Source: an uncultured Clostridia bacterium (GTDB lineage: Bacteria > Bacillota > Clostridia > Lachnospirales > Anaerotignaceae). Taken from it: a stretch of 64,000 nucleotides of DNA. Position numbers and translations under genes: made by a program. The number at the start of each line of letters is the position of its first letter. Position 1 is the first letter of the stretch. The notes under the pieces were generated by a model. It was not told the origin of the DNA, searched no databases, and saw only the letters and a program-made list of their open reading frames with translations. Where the stretch lies: NCBI GenBank assembly GCA_944384265.1, contig CALWSR010000007.1, positions 37,586 through 101,585 of the forward strand. The letters run 5' to 3'. This document shows positions 17,135 through 25,814 of this stretch, piece after piece.

Positions 17135-19363
17135 TTAATACTTGTCAGAATGCTCATGTGAGTCAAAATGATGATATTCTTCAAAATATGTATCACTGTC
17201 ATTTGAAGCAAAATCCATATCAAAGCCGCCTTGCTGTGCATCATAAGAAGCAGTGCCTTGATTTAAATGGAATTTGTTAACTACCTTTTTTAATATGCGT
17301 GCTTGGCCGGACAGCTCTTGGCTTGCCGCAGCACTTTGCTGCGCCGTTGCCGAATTGGTCTGTATGATGCTGGAAATGTGGTCCATTCCCAATGTAATTT
17401 GACCAATGGCATCTGCTTGGTCTTTGGAAGCCAATGAAATTTGGTCAACGGTTTTTGCCATTTCCTTTGCTCCTTCCAGCACCACCACAAGAGACTGGGC
17501 TGTTTCATTGGCAATCCTTTCTCCATTTTTTACTGCTATAATGGAGGATTCAATGAGGGAAGCCGTATTTTTAGATGCTTCTGCACTTTTGCTTGCCAAA
17601 TTTCTCACCTCGTCTGCCACAACGGCAAAGCCTTTTCCTGCTGCGCCGGCCCTTGCCGCCTCCACTGCCGCATTCAAAGCAAGTATATTGGTTTGAAAAG
17701 CAATGTCTTCAATGGCTTTTATAATTTTGCTGATTTCTTCAGAGCTGTGTGTAATTTCTGCCATTGCCTGAAGCATTTCTTCCATTCTTTTGCTGCTTTC
17801 TGTGGCTTCTTCTCCCACAGCATTGGCTTGTGAGCTGGCCTGCTGGGCTGTTTTTGCATTTTCTGTTACCTGATGAGAAATCTCATTGATGGTAGTTGCC
17901 AATTCTTCTGCGGAGCTGGATTGCTCCGTAGCACTTTGAGAAAGTATCTGCGCTCCGCTGGAAACCTGCTCTGCGCCTCTTGCAACCTGGTCTGCTGTTT
18001 CATTGATTTCTCCAATGGCTTGGTTTAAATTTTCTATGATACTGTCTAAAGATGCTTTTACATCTGCAAAATCACCTATGTAATGAGAAGAGGTCTGCAC
18101 ATCCAAATTATTTTTTGCAATGCTGCCCAAAATTTCAGAAATTTCATGAATCATATTTTTCAAAAATTTTGCTGTTACATCAAACCGTTCTGACAAAATT
18201 CCAATTTCATCATCGGAATGGGACTGTATATGAATGTCCAAATTTCCATTTGAAATATTATCTGCCGCCTGCACAATTTCATTAATGGGGCGCAGTTTTC
18301 TTTTTAATATCACGGCTGATATGGATGCCATAATGACCAATGCAATAACAGCCAGCACAATCAATATAATTGTCATGCTTCTAACAGCATCTATCATATC
18401 ATCATATTCCACAGTGTTGGCCACAACCCACGTTCTGCTGCCTGCTTCAATGGGATAAAAAAAGCGGTATGTTTTTACGCCTTGGCTGTCATCTGCAATA
18501 AATGAAATCGGCTCATTGTTGTCAATGGATGCTCTGGCTTTTTGGTCATCCTCCGGATTTGCAAATGTGGCAGCAAGGCTTTGTCCAATAAAGCCATCGT
18601 TTGTGCTGTGATATATCACCGTTCCGTCCTCTTTTGCCACACTGTATCTCATAGAAGGATATTCCGATATTGGCATATTGATAGAAGAAATTCTGTCGAT
18701 GGAAATGTCTACTGTCACTACACCCTGCTTTTGACCGTCCACAATAATAGGTCTTGCCGCTGTCACCATAAGTATGCCGGATGTTTCATCTGTATAAGGA
18801 CTTGTAAAAATCACATCCTCCGATGCCATGGCCTGTGTATAATAGGGCTGATTGGCATAAGAAGCATAGTCAAGGGCATAGGACTGCTCTGCACCTCCGT
18901 TATGCGCATAAATATAAAAATTATAGGTCTCTTGATTGTCTGCAAAAGCATATGGTTCAAAATATACACCCACGCCTGCAATGTTGTCATTGTTCAGCAC
19001 AGCATTTTCTGCTGTCGTAATCAAAAATTTCTCTACATTGCTTCCCAGCATTGTCAAATTTAAACCGGGATATATCTGGCTTGGCATCGTATAATCCCTC
19101 ATCTGACCTTGACTGTTTTGTGTCTGATAGGCATCCAGTATATATTTTTGCATATCCCTTTGTGTAATCAATGCACTGTATACCATTTGCTCCACATACT
19201 GTCCATTGGATTTTGCAATGGCCTCCAATTCATTGACAGTTGCTCTTTTTAATTTGGTCTGTGTCTGCAATACCACAATGCCAATAAATACTACAAATGT
19301 AATCAACAGCACAGCACATTGCATCAGTGCCAGCTTTGTAGAAAGCTCCTTTTTCCTCATCAT
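17135..19363 (-). CDS. Methyl-accepting chemotaxis protein, dCache type
   Basis: 742-residue transmembrane receptor. TM1 is at about residues 13-33; residues 34-320 form a large extracellular dCache-like sensor (with [51 protein letters not shown] patterns); TM2 at about 325-348 ([20 protein letters not shown]); a HAMP domain follows ([21 protein letters not shown]); the signalling domain carries the conserved hairpin tip [34 protein letters not shown]. The C-terminus is acidic and His-rich and lacks a CheR-docking pentapeptide. Start: two adjacent ATGs, AGGAGG upstream; the second has better spacing. Ligand unknown; no flagellar or che genes are nearby. Confidence 0.95.
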   Translation of the reverse strand: MMRKKELSTKLALMQCAVLLITFVVFIGIVVLQTQTKLKRATVNELEAIAKSNGQYVEQMVYSALITQRDMQKYILDAYQTQNSQGQMRDYTMPSQIYPGLNLTMLGSNVEKFLITTAENAVLNNDNIAGVGVYFEPYAFADNQETYNFYIYAHNGGAEQSYALDYASYANQPYYTQAMASEDVIFTSPYTDETSGILMVTAARPIIVDGQKQGVVTVDISIDRISSINMPISEYPSMRYSVAKEDGTVIYHSTNDGFIGQSLAATFANPEDDQKARASIDNNEPISFIADDSQGVKTYRFFYPIEAGSRTWVVANTVEYDDMIDAVRSMTIILIVLAVIALVIMASISAVILKRKLRPINEIVQAADNISNGNLDIHIQSHSDDEIGILSERFDVTAKFLKNMIHEISEILGSIAKNNLDVQTSSHYIGDFADVKASLDSIIENLNQAIGEINETADQVARGAEQVSSGAQILSQSATEQSSSAEELATTINEISHQVTENAKTAQQASSQANAVGEEATESSKRMEEMLQAMAEITHSSEEISKIIKAIEDIAFQTNILALNAAVEAARAGAAGKGFAVVADEVRNLASKSAEASKNTASLIESSIIAVKNGERIANETAQSLVVVLEGAKEMAKTVDQISLASKDQADAIGQITLGMDHISSIIQTNSATAQQSAAASQELSGQARILKKVVNKFHLNQGTASYDAQQGGFDMDFASNDSDTYFEEYHHFDSHEHSDKY

Positions 19364-20070
19364 AAAACCTCCTTCATCCCCTCATTATATCAATCCTTAT
19401 TTTTTCCTTTTTTATATTTTTTTATCATAACACAATACATTCAAATAGTAAAATTCCTTTTTATGACTTTTTGTCATAAAATATTATAAAATGATATCCA
19501 AAAAAGTCAATGTATTATATATCCTTTCTTTTTTTATAAAATCATAGAAATGGTTGTTTTTACAGCAATATTTTTTATAACATTTTTATTTTTGGATATT
19601 TTTTACAGCAATATCACATATTTTTATATCGTTTTTATATTATTGATGATATGATATCTCATTCTTATTTGCTTTTATGGCAAACTCTTACAAAATTTTA
19701 CCATTCAAAATTTTGTTTTGATGGTATCTCCCTTCATCTGGGAATGGCTTTTTTTGCTGCATAAAATGCTTTTACCCACCCATATATATCCGAACATTTT
19801 TATACAATGTTTTTTATGCTGTTATATGCAATAAAATCACTGAATATTTTTCAGCAAAAAAATCATTTGTCTAAAATGCTCATTGCCTCCATGGAAAAAC
19901 AGATAAGCCTTATAAAACTCCACAGCCTTTGCCCATTGGCACCACAACACAAATGTTTTATGGCAAATGCTTTTTTTATTTTCTTTACTAAAGCCTCTAT
20001 ATTAGTGCAAAACAAAAGCCTCTGTTTTTCATAAAAAAACCTGAGGCCTCCGTTTTATGGCTTTTATACA
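19364..20070. other. Intergenic region upstream of the chemoreceptor gene
   Basis: About 700 AT-rich bases. Near 19995-20045 there is a loose inverted repeat (GCCTC...GAGGC with T/A-rich arms) that may form the RNase R gene terminator. No gene is supported. Confidence 0.45.
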
Positions 20071-22227
20071 TCACTGCTCTTCCAAAAATGCAAAATAAAT
20101 TTCTTTTAGTTCTACATCCACTTTGGCTGTTATCACATTCACCCTTTGTCCTATGGTATATTTTTTATGAGAATGCTCTCCTACAACAGACATATTTTCT
20201 TCATCATAAATATAAAAATCATCCTCCAGACTTTGCAGTGGTATCATGCCTTCCACTGTATTGGGCAGCTCCACATAAATGCCCCAATTGGTTATGCCGG
20301 AAATAATCCCTTCATAAATCATACCAATTTTATCCGACATATATTCCGCTTTTTTCAAATTATCTGTTTCTCTTTCTGCTTCCTCAGCAAGCCTCTCTCT
20401 CATAGAGCATTGCTTTGCAATATCAGGCATGGCTTTTTTCAATGACATTTCTTTTTTCTGGCTCATACAGCCATCCAATACCATTTTTATCACTCTGTGT
20501 ATCTCCAAATCAGGATATCTTCTGATAGGAGATGTGAAATGACAGTAATATTTTGCCGCCAAACCAAAGTGTCCTCCATTTTCTGCCATATATCTGGCCT
20601 GTTTCATGCTTCTTAAAACCACTCTTGTGACAATTCTTTCCTCTTCCTTTCCTTCTGCCAATGACAATACCTGCTGTATGGCCTTTGGATGAATTTCTTC
20701 CTTGCTGCCCTTTAAACGATATCCAAAATTTCTGATAAAATCATCCATTTTTTGCAGCTTTTCTCCATCAGGCACTTCATGATTACGGAATAAAAAAGGA
20801 ATCTCCTGCCAAAAAAAGTCCTCTGCCACTGTTTCGTTGCAAACCAGCATAAACTCTTCTATCAAATTGGTGGCAATGCTTCTTTCATAGGGCTTAATTT
20901 CTATTGGCACCCCATTTTCATCCAATATAATTTTAGACTCGGGCAAATCAAAATTCACAGAGCCTCTTTTTTTTCTTTTTTCTGCCAATATACCTCTTAG
21001 CACATTCATGTTTTCAAACATTTTCACAAAATCGGAATATTCCTCCACCAATGCAGGGGTTTTATCCTCCAGTATTTCTCTGACAGCGGTATAGGTCATT
21101 CTTTTGTCGGAATGTATCACAGATTTTACAATGTTATGGTCCAGCACATTTCCCTTTTTGTCAATTTCCATCACACAGCTTAATGTAAGCCTGTCTGTAT
21201 CCGGATTTAAAGAGCAAATGCCATTGGAAAGCTTATGGGGCAGCATAGGAATCACCCTGTCTACCAAATAAATGCTTGTCCCCCTTCTGTATGCCTCCTT
21301 GTCCAAAGGGGAATGCTCCTGTACATAATGGGATACATCTGCAATATGCACTCCCAGCTGAAAATTGCCGTTTTCCAGTATTCTAAGAGAAACCGCATCA
21401 TCCAAATCCTTTGCATCCTCTCCATCAATGGTGACTGTCTGCCAGCTTCTAAAATCTTCTCTGCCTTCCAGCTCTTTTTGAGAAATTTCTGTGGGCAAAT
21501 CTTCTATTTGTTCATATACCTCCTTTGGAAAATCCACAGGCAGGTCATATTGTCTGATAATGGATAATATGTCCACTCCCGGGTCATTGATGTGTCCCAA
21601 TATTTCCAGTATTTTTCCTTCCGGATTTCTCCTTTCATCCCCATATTTTATAATATCCACCACAACCTTATGGCCTGTTACGGCACCCATGCTGTTTTCT
21701 TTTGCTATAAAAATATCCTGTGTTATTTTTTTATCGTCTGGCAGTACAAATCCAAAGCCCCTTCCCTGTTCAAATGTCCCCACAATTTTTGTACTGCCTC
21801 TTTGCAGTATTTGTACAATTTCTCCCTCTGCCCTTTTTCCGTTGGAAGCCTTTTTTGAAATGCGAAAAAGCACTTTATCTCTGTGCATAGCCCCGTTTAT
21901 TTTATCTGCCGGTATAAAAATATCCTCTCCTTCTTCCACGGATATAAATCCAAAGCCTCTGGAGTGGGCCAAAAATGTACCGCTTTGCATATTAAACGCC
22001 TTTGGAGAAACCAGCTTTCCCTTTTTGGTTTCCATTGCCTTTCCCTCCTGCAAAAGAGCATTGATGATTTGCTCAAACATGGCTCTGTCTGCGGAAGGTA
22101 CACCAAGCAGTGTACAAATATCTTTTCTTTTCATGGGAACATATTCTTTGCTTTCCAAATAATGTTGTATTTTTTGTTTTCTTGTTTCCATTTGCTCCTT
22201 TTTTTCTATATCATCATAATAATCCAT
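20071..22227 (-). CDS. rnr: Ribonuclease R
   Basis: 718-residue 3'-5' exoribonuclease that degrades structured RNA. Domains in order: N-terminal winged-helix (about 15-65), two cold-shock/OB folds (SGTFLAHSRGFGFISVEEGEDIFIPAD near 80-110; VGTFEQGRGFGFVLPDDKK near 150), RNB catalytic domain with ITIDGEDAKDLDDAVSLR-type aspartates and GVHIADVSHYV, and a C-terminal S1 domain (GMIYEGIISGITNWGIYVELPNTVEGMI near 625-655). The family's Lys-rich tail is short. The usual Clostridia order is secG-rnr-smpB; here secG is upstream but separated by cdd1 on the other strand, and smpB is absent. Start at 22227 has AAGGGAG nine bases before it. Confidence 0.97.
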   Translation of the reverse strand: MDYYDDIEKKEQMETRKQKIQHYLESKEYVPMKRKDICTLLGVPSADRAMFEQIINALLQEGKAMETKKGKLVSPKAFNMQSGTFLAHSRGFGFISVEEGEDIFIPADKINGAMHRDKVLFRISKKASNGKRAEGEIVQILQRGSTKIVGTFEQGRGFGFVLPDDKKITQDIFIAKENSMGAVTGHKVVVDIIKYGDERRNPEGKILEILGHINDPGVDILSIIRQYDLPVDFPKEVYEQIEDLPTEISQKELEGREDFRSWQTVTIDGEDAKDLDDAVSLRILENGNFQLGVHIADVSHYVQEHSPLDKEAYRRGTSIYLVDRVIPMLPHKLSNGICSLNPDTDRLTLSCVMEIDKKGNVLDHNIVKSVIHSDKRMTYTAVREILEDKTPALVEEYSDFVKMFENMNVLRGILAEKRKKRGSVNFDLPESKIILDENGVPIEIKPYERSIATNLIEEFMLVCNETVAEDFFWQEIPFLFRNHEVPDGEKLQKMDDFIRNFGYRLKGSKEEIHPKAIQQVLSLAEGKEEERIVTRVVLRSMKQARYMAENGGHFGLAAKYYCHFTSPIRRYPDLEIHRVIKMVLDGCMSQKKEMSLKKAMPDIAKQCSMRERLAEEAERETDNLKKAEYMSDKIGMIYEGIISGITNWGIYVELPNTVEGMIPLQSLEDDFYIYDEENMSVVGEHSHKKYTIGQRVNVITAKVDVELKEIYFAFLEEQ

Positions 22228-22590
22228 AGGAAATGACTCCCTTCTTTTTTATTTTATTATACTATTTTCACAAAATACTGGCAACCACAAATAGTATTTT
22301 CCTATAACCACAAAATTTTTACGGTATTTTTCTGTATATACTGCACAATTATGTTATAATGTGTTATAATATAAAAATAGTATTGTCCGGTTTTGTGAAA
22401 AATCATTTTCTCTGCCACGCAGAAGGCCAATGTGCCAAACAGCAAAAATGTACATACTATCATGTGCTTATTCCATTTTATGACAGTATGCTTTTTAGGC
22501 ATTTTTGTAAATGGGCTGAAAAAGCAACATTTACAGAGTTCTGATGCCATAAAAGCAACAAAACCCGTTTTTTGAAAAGGAGGTATTTTT
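22228..22590. other. Divergent intergenic region rnr / cdd1
   Basis: Holds the promoters of both genes. Two overlapping TATAAT boxes near 22352-22372 on the plus strand could serve cdd1, although no convincing -35 hexamer is seen. No other gene is supported. Confidence 0.4.
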
Positions 22591-22839
22591 ATGAAAACTG
22601 ATTTGAGAACCATTCCAGGTGTAGGACAAAATATTGAACAGCATTTGATACAGCTGGGTTATACTTCCGTTTCCTCTTTAAAGGGGCAAAATCCCGAAGA
22701 AATATTTCAAAAAGACTGTGCTTTGCAAAACTGTTGTTTAGACCGTTGTTTATTATATGTGTACCGCCTTGCAGTGTATTATGCAGAAAATACAATTTAT
22801 GACCCTGAAAAATTGAAATGGTGGCATTGGAAGGATTGA
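22591..22839 (+). CDS. Cdd1-family helix-hairpin-helix protein
   Basis: 82-residue small protein of the Cdd1 ('pathogenicity locus') family first noted beside the Clostridioides difficile toxin locus. An N-terminal HhH motif is visible in LRTIPGVGQNIEQHLIQLGYTSV (IPGVG hairpin), then a segment with closely spaced cysteines (KDCALQNCCLDRCLLYVYR) and a C-terminal WWHWKD, all typical of the family. The role is unknown; the HhH suggests DNA or RNA contact. A perfect AAAAGGAGG lies six bases before the ATG. The gene is alone on the plus strand between rnr and secG and ends in a strong hairpin. Confidence 0.88.
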   Translation: MKTDLRTIPGVGQNIEQHLIQLGYTSVSSLKGQNPEEIFQKDCALQNCCLDRCLLYVYRLAVYYAENTIYDPEKLKWWHWKD

Positions 22840-23726
22840 CCACAAATCTATTTTTTGCTCCATAGGAAAATATGGCTTTCACCGTAAAAAGCAATCATGC
22901 TGTTTTTAAAAACTATTTTCTCACACATTACTTTTTATATCCATTATAACAGCCGGTATTGTAGCAATGCCGGCTGTTTATTATCATCCATTGCCCCTAT
23001 TCCTACGCTGGAGTGTACCCTTTTTCCTGCACCTCCTGTTTCCAATACTTTCCTTTTGCAGTGAACTATAATCACAGCATTAGTCTATTCCGGCATACAC
23101 ATTTTTATCCATTTCTATGGCATTTGATTTCCCTTATGATGTTGCTGCTTTTATATTTTAATTTTCTGTTCTTTTTCATCCCTGTCAAAATAGGTTATTG
23201 TGCTGCAACAGGCCATGGCCTTTTCTACAAGGATTTATGACAGCAGCTTATGGGACCGTAAAAAGGAATACCATTTTTATATTTGTACTATTTACAATGC
23301 TTTTTTAAAATTATGAAAGGAATGGCATTTTCATCTCAAAAATATGGATAAATAAAAAAGCCAGGCATAAATGACACAAACAGCTTTGATTTTCATATAA
23401 AAAATATAGGAACCCATAAAACTGCTCATTTTATAAAAATTGATATGCCGCCGTATAGGTATGCCATGGGGACCTATTTCCATATTGATAGTATTTATGC
23501 CTTTATACTCATAGAATTGAATTCCTTTTTCCCCATTGCTCTTTTAGCATAAAGCCTTTTTTGTCTATATTTGAGTTATGCCAATTTGTATGCCATAAAC
23601 CATATATATGGCTTATTCCCATATACAGACCTTCTTTTGCTCATACCTTTGCAGCTATCAGCCCTCAATTTTATGATGGTCAAAAGGCCTATTGAACCAA
23701 CCATATAACCCATGATTTTATTGATA
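22840..23726. other. Intergenic region between cdd1 and secG
   Basis: About 900 bases with the cdd1 terminator at 22948-22980 and no supported gene. The DNA is AT-rich and lacks ribosome binding sites in front of its short reading frames. Confidence 0.5.
22948..22980 (+). terminator. Terminator after cdd1
   Basis: A 14-bp stem with a single G-T pair: AACAGCCGGTATTG (22948-22961) against CAATGCCGGCTGTT (22965-22978), loop of three, followed by TATTA. The U-tract is short, but the stem is very stable. Confidence 0.7.
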
Positions 23727-23759
23727 AAAAAAAGGACACAATACCTGTGTCCTTTTTTT
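23727..23759 (-). terminator. Terminator of secG
   Basis: AAAAAAAGGACACA (23727-23740) pairs exactly with TGTGTCCTTTTTTT (23746-23759). It touches the secG stop codon and ends in seven or more U in the minus direction. Confidence 0.9.
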
Positions 23760-24109
23760 CAGCTTAACAAATTGATTGCAAAAGCAATTATCATAAACAA
23801 TGCTCCGCCTATTTTTGTATAACGCTCCAATGCGCCCTCCATAGAGTTTCCTTTATTTCTGCTCCAATAAGTGTCTGCACTGCTTGCGGCACTGACAGCG
23901 CCCAATCCGGCAGAACGCTTTGACTGAAGCAGTATGATGGCACACAGCATTACGCTAATTATCATCAACACCACAGCCAAAACGATTACAATGGTGCTGA
24001 CGCCAGAATTTGTCACAACAGAAACCGCCGCATTGCCTGCTTCGGTCACTGTACTACCCACATCACCTGCTGTGTTTGCAGCCGTATTTGCTGTATCTAC
24101 AACGTCCAT
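23759..24109 (-). CDS. secG: Preprotein translocase subunit SecG, N-terminally extended
   Basis: 116-residue protein whose C-terminal ~75 residues are a normal SecG: TM1 (TIVIVLAVVLMIISVMLCAIILLQ), the conserved linker KRSAGLGAVSAASSADTYWSRNKGNSMEGALERYTKIGGALF and TM2. It belongs to the SecYEG membrane channel. The first ~40 residues (MDVVDTANTAANTAGDV, rich in Ala, Thr, Val) are an extra low-complexity segment not present in typical 75-80-residue SecG; it would face outward. The ATG at 24109 is supported by GGAG eight bases upstream; an ATG at the usual SecG start is absent. It ends at a terminator, so rnr is not co-transcribed. Confidence 0.92.
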   Translation of the reverse strand: MDVVDTANTAANTAGDVGSTVTEAGNAAVSVVTNSGVSTIVIVLAVVLMIISVMLCAIILLQSKRSAGLGAVSAASSADTYWSRNKGNSMEGALERYTKIGGALFMIIAFAINLLS

Positions 24110-24294
24110 GGCCAACACTCCTTTCTGTTTCTTATTTTGCAGCAATCTGCAAAAAACCAATGTGTTTATTTTACCATAAACATTTCTTGCAGGCAATAAA
24201 AAAATTTTGTATTTCTTCTTTTGTTTGCTCAAAAACTGTGCTACAATACAAAAAACATAAACTGTTATTTGTATTGTTATAAGGAGGTTATATA

Positions 24295-24819
24295 ATGCAA
24301 CCACTTGTTGGTATTATTATGGGAAGTGATTCAGACCTTACTGTGATGAGTGAAGCTGCAAAAGTACTGGACAAGCTTTCTCTTTGTTATGAATTAACCA
24401 TTATTTCTGCTCACAGAACACCGGAAAGAATGTATGACTATGCCAAAAATGCTGCTGAAAGAGGGTTAAAGGTCATCATTGCCGGTGCCGGAGGCGCAGC
24501 CCATCTTCCGGGCATGACAGCGGCATTGACTTCACTGCCTGTTATTGGTGTGCCTGTAAAAACCTCCACATTAAGTGGTGTTGATTCTCTTTATTCTATT
24601 TGTCAAATGCCTCCCGGTATTCCTGTTGCAACCGTTGCCATCAACGGAGCGCAAAATGCCGGCATATTGGCGGCCCAAATCATAGGAGCATTCCAGCCGG
24701 AGGTTTTCAAAAGAATCACTGCCCTTAAAACAGAATTGCTGGAAATGGTGGAACAAAAGGCGCAAAAATTAGAAAGCATAGGCTATCAAGACTATATTTC
24801 TCAAATGCCAAAAAAATAA
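24295..24819 (+). CDS. purE: N5-carboxyaminoimidazole ribonucleotide mutase PurE
   Basis: 174-residue class I PurE, converting N5-CAIR to CAIR in purine synthesis. Motifs: [17 protein letters not shown] at the N-terminus, [16 protein letters not shown] (catalytic His), [15 protein letters not shown] and [32 protein letters not shown] spread across the active site. Strong AAGGAGG before the ATG. It stands alone here, with no purK or purC next to it, so the other purine genes must be elsewhere. Confidence 0.97.
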   Translation: MQPLVGIIMGSDSDLTVMSEAAKVLDKLSLCYELTIISAHRTPERMYDYAKNAAERGLKVIIAGAGGAAHLPGMTAALTSLPVIGVPVKTSTLSGVDSLYSICQMPPGIPVATVAINGAQNAGILAAQIIGAFQPEVFKRITALKTELLEMVEQKAQKLESIGYQDYISQMPKK

Positions 24820-25394
24820 TGCCCTCCATACAAATATATCCCAATTCTTTTTTCAAAAAAGCATCCATTCTTTCAGTCAATGGCGCAAATTTCATAAAAA
24901 TTTGTTTTGATAGGCTTTTTAGAACATAAATAAATTGTATTTTAGGGAGCTGCCAAGGGTTTATACCCCTTGGCCTCCCTTGCATATATAAGCCTTTCAC
25001 CAAAGGGGTATCTATATGCCTTTTATTCCGTTTTATTTCTCGTTTATGGATTTATTGTTCCTTTCAAAAGCTTTTTTCATTGCAATGTCAACTGCCCCAT
25101 ACTTGGCTCCATATCCATAATAGGCTTTAGAGCAGCATTTTCTGTATGTTTCAAATCATTTTATAGCATAATATTTTTTTGTTTTCAAATTCTTACTAAA
25201 ATTTCATATTCTCATTTTGGGCAGCATGACTGGCGGCGTAGATAATATCCTATGGAACATACCTTTTTTACTGTTTCTTTTATATTTTTTTGTACTAAAT
25301 ATTCTGTATTAATACACAAACACTGCCCTTGTGTTTACAAAAAGTGCCAATCATAGCAGAAGCTTATCACAGTATTTTCTAAAAGCAAAAATAA
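24820..25394. other. Intergenic region after purE
   Basis: No gene supported. A very stable hairpin lies at 24945-24979; the rest is AT-rich. The region continues into the structured RNA candidate at 25395-25517. Confidence 0.45.
24945..24979 (+). repeat. Stable palindromic hairpin downstream of purE
   Basis: GGGAG...GCCAAGGG (24945-24959) pairs with CCCTTGGC plus CTCCC (24967-24979), a 13-bp stem with a two-base bulge and a seven-base loop. There is no U-tract on either side, so it may protect the purE mRNA end or be an intergenic palindromic repeat. Confidence 0.5.
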
Positions 25395-25517
25395 CCATGG
25401 GAAAAGGCAGGTATAGAAATCCCAGCCTGTCAAAACAGATGGATGGATTGCTGCCTTTTCCATAAATGGGAATGCAGGAAGCTATTGTAAATTTCAATAC
25501 TATCTGCATTCTTTTTT
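25395..25517 (+). ncRNA. Candidate structured small RNA or 5'/3' element
   Basis: Two consecutive hairpins on the plus strand. ATGGGAAAAGGCAG (25397-25410) pairs with CTGCCTTTTCCAT (25451-25463) with one bulge. Then GAATGCAG (25470-25477) pairs with CTGCATTC (25504-25511), with an inner TATTG/CAATA stem, and six T follow. No plus-strand gene ends nearby (purE stops 575 bases before) and the neighbouring ATPase gene is on the other strand, so the terminator-like end is orphan. No known riboswitch class was recognised. Confidence 0.4.
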
Positions 25518-25814
25518 CATAAATAGGGTTAATATTTGGAGAAAATAGATGAAATCACTTCTTTGTCCTGTTTCCCCTTTTTTCATATATCTATATTAAA
25601 TGAAATGAGCAGTGCCATACCCATTTTTATACAAAATTGCTTTTTCAAAGTCATATGGGCTTTGAAGCCATTATGCCTCTCTTTATCACAGCTTTTCATT
25701 TTTCAGCGGCAGGGCATACCACTGTCTGTATGTTTTTTTGAAAGCTGTATGTTTCATGTTCACATATGCCTCAAATCCAAAAATTTTTTTCCTCATGGCT
25801 TTTGGTTTTGTCCA
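25518..25814. other. Intergenic region downstream of the Ca2+ ATPase gene
   Basis: AT-rich spacer with no supported gene and no clear ATPase terminator. Confidence 0.4.
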
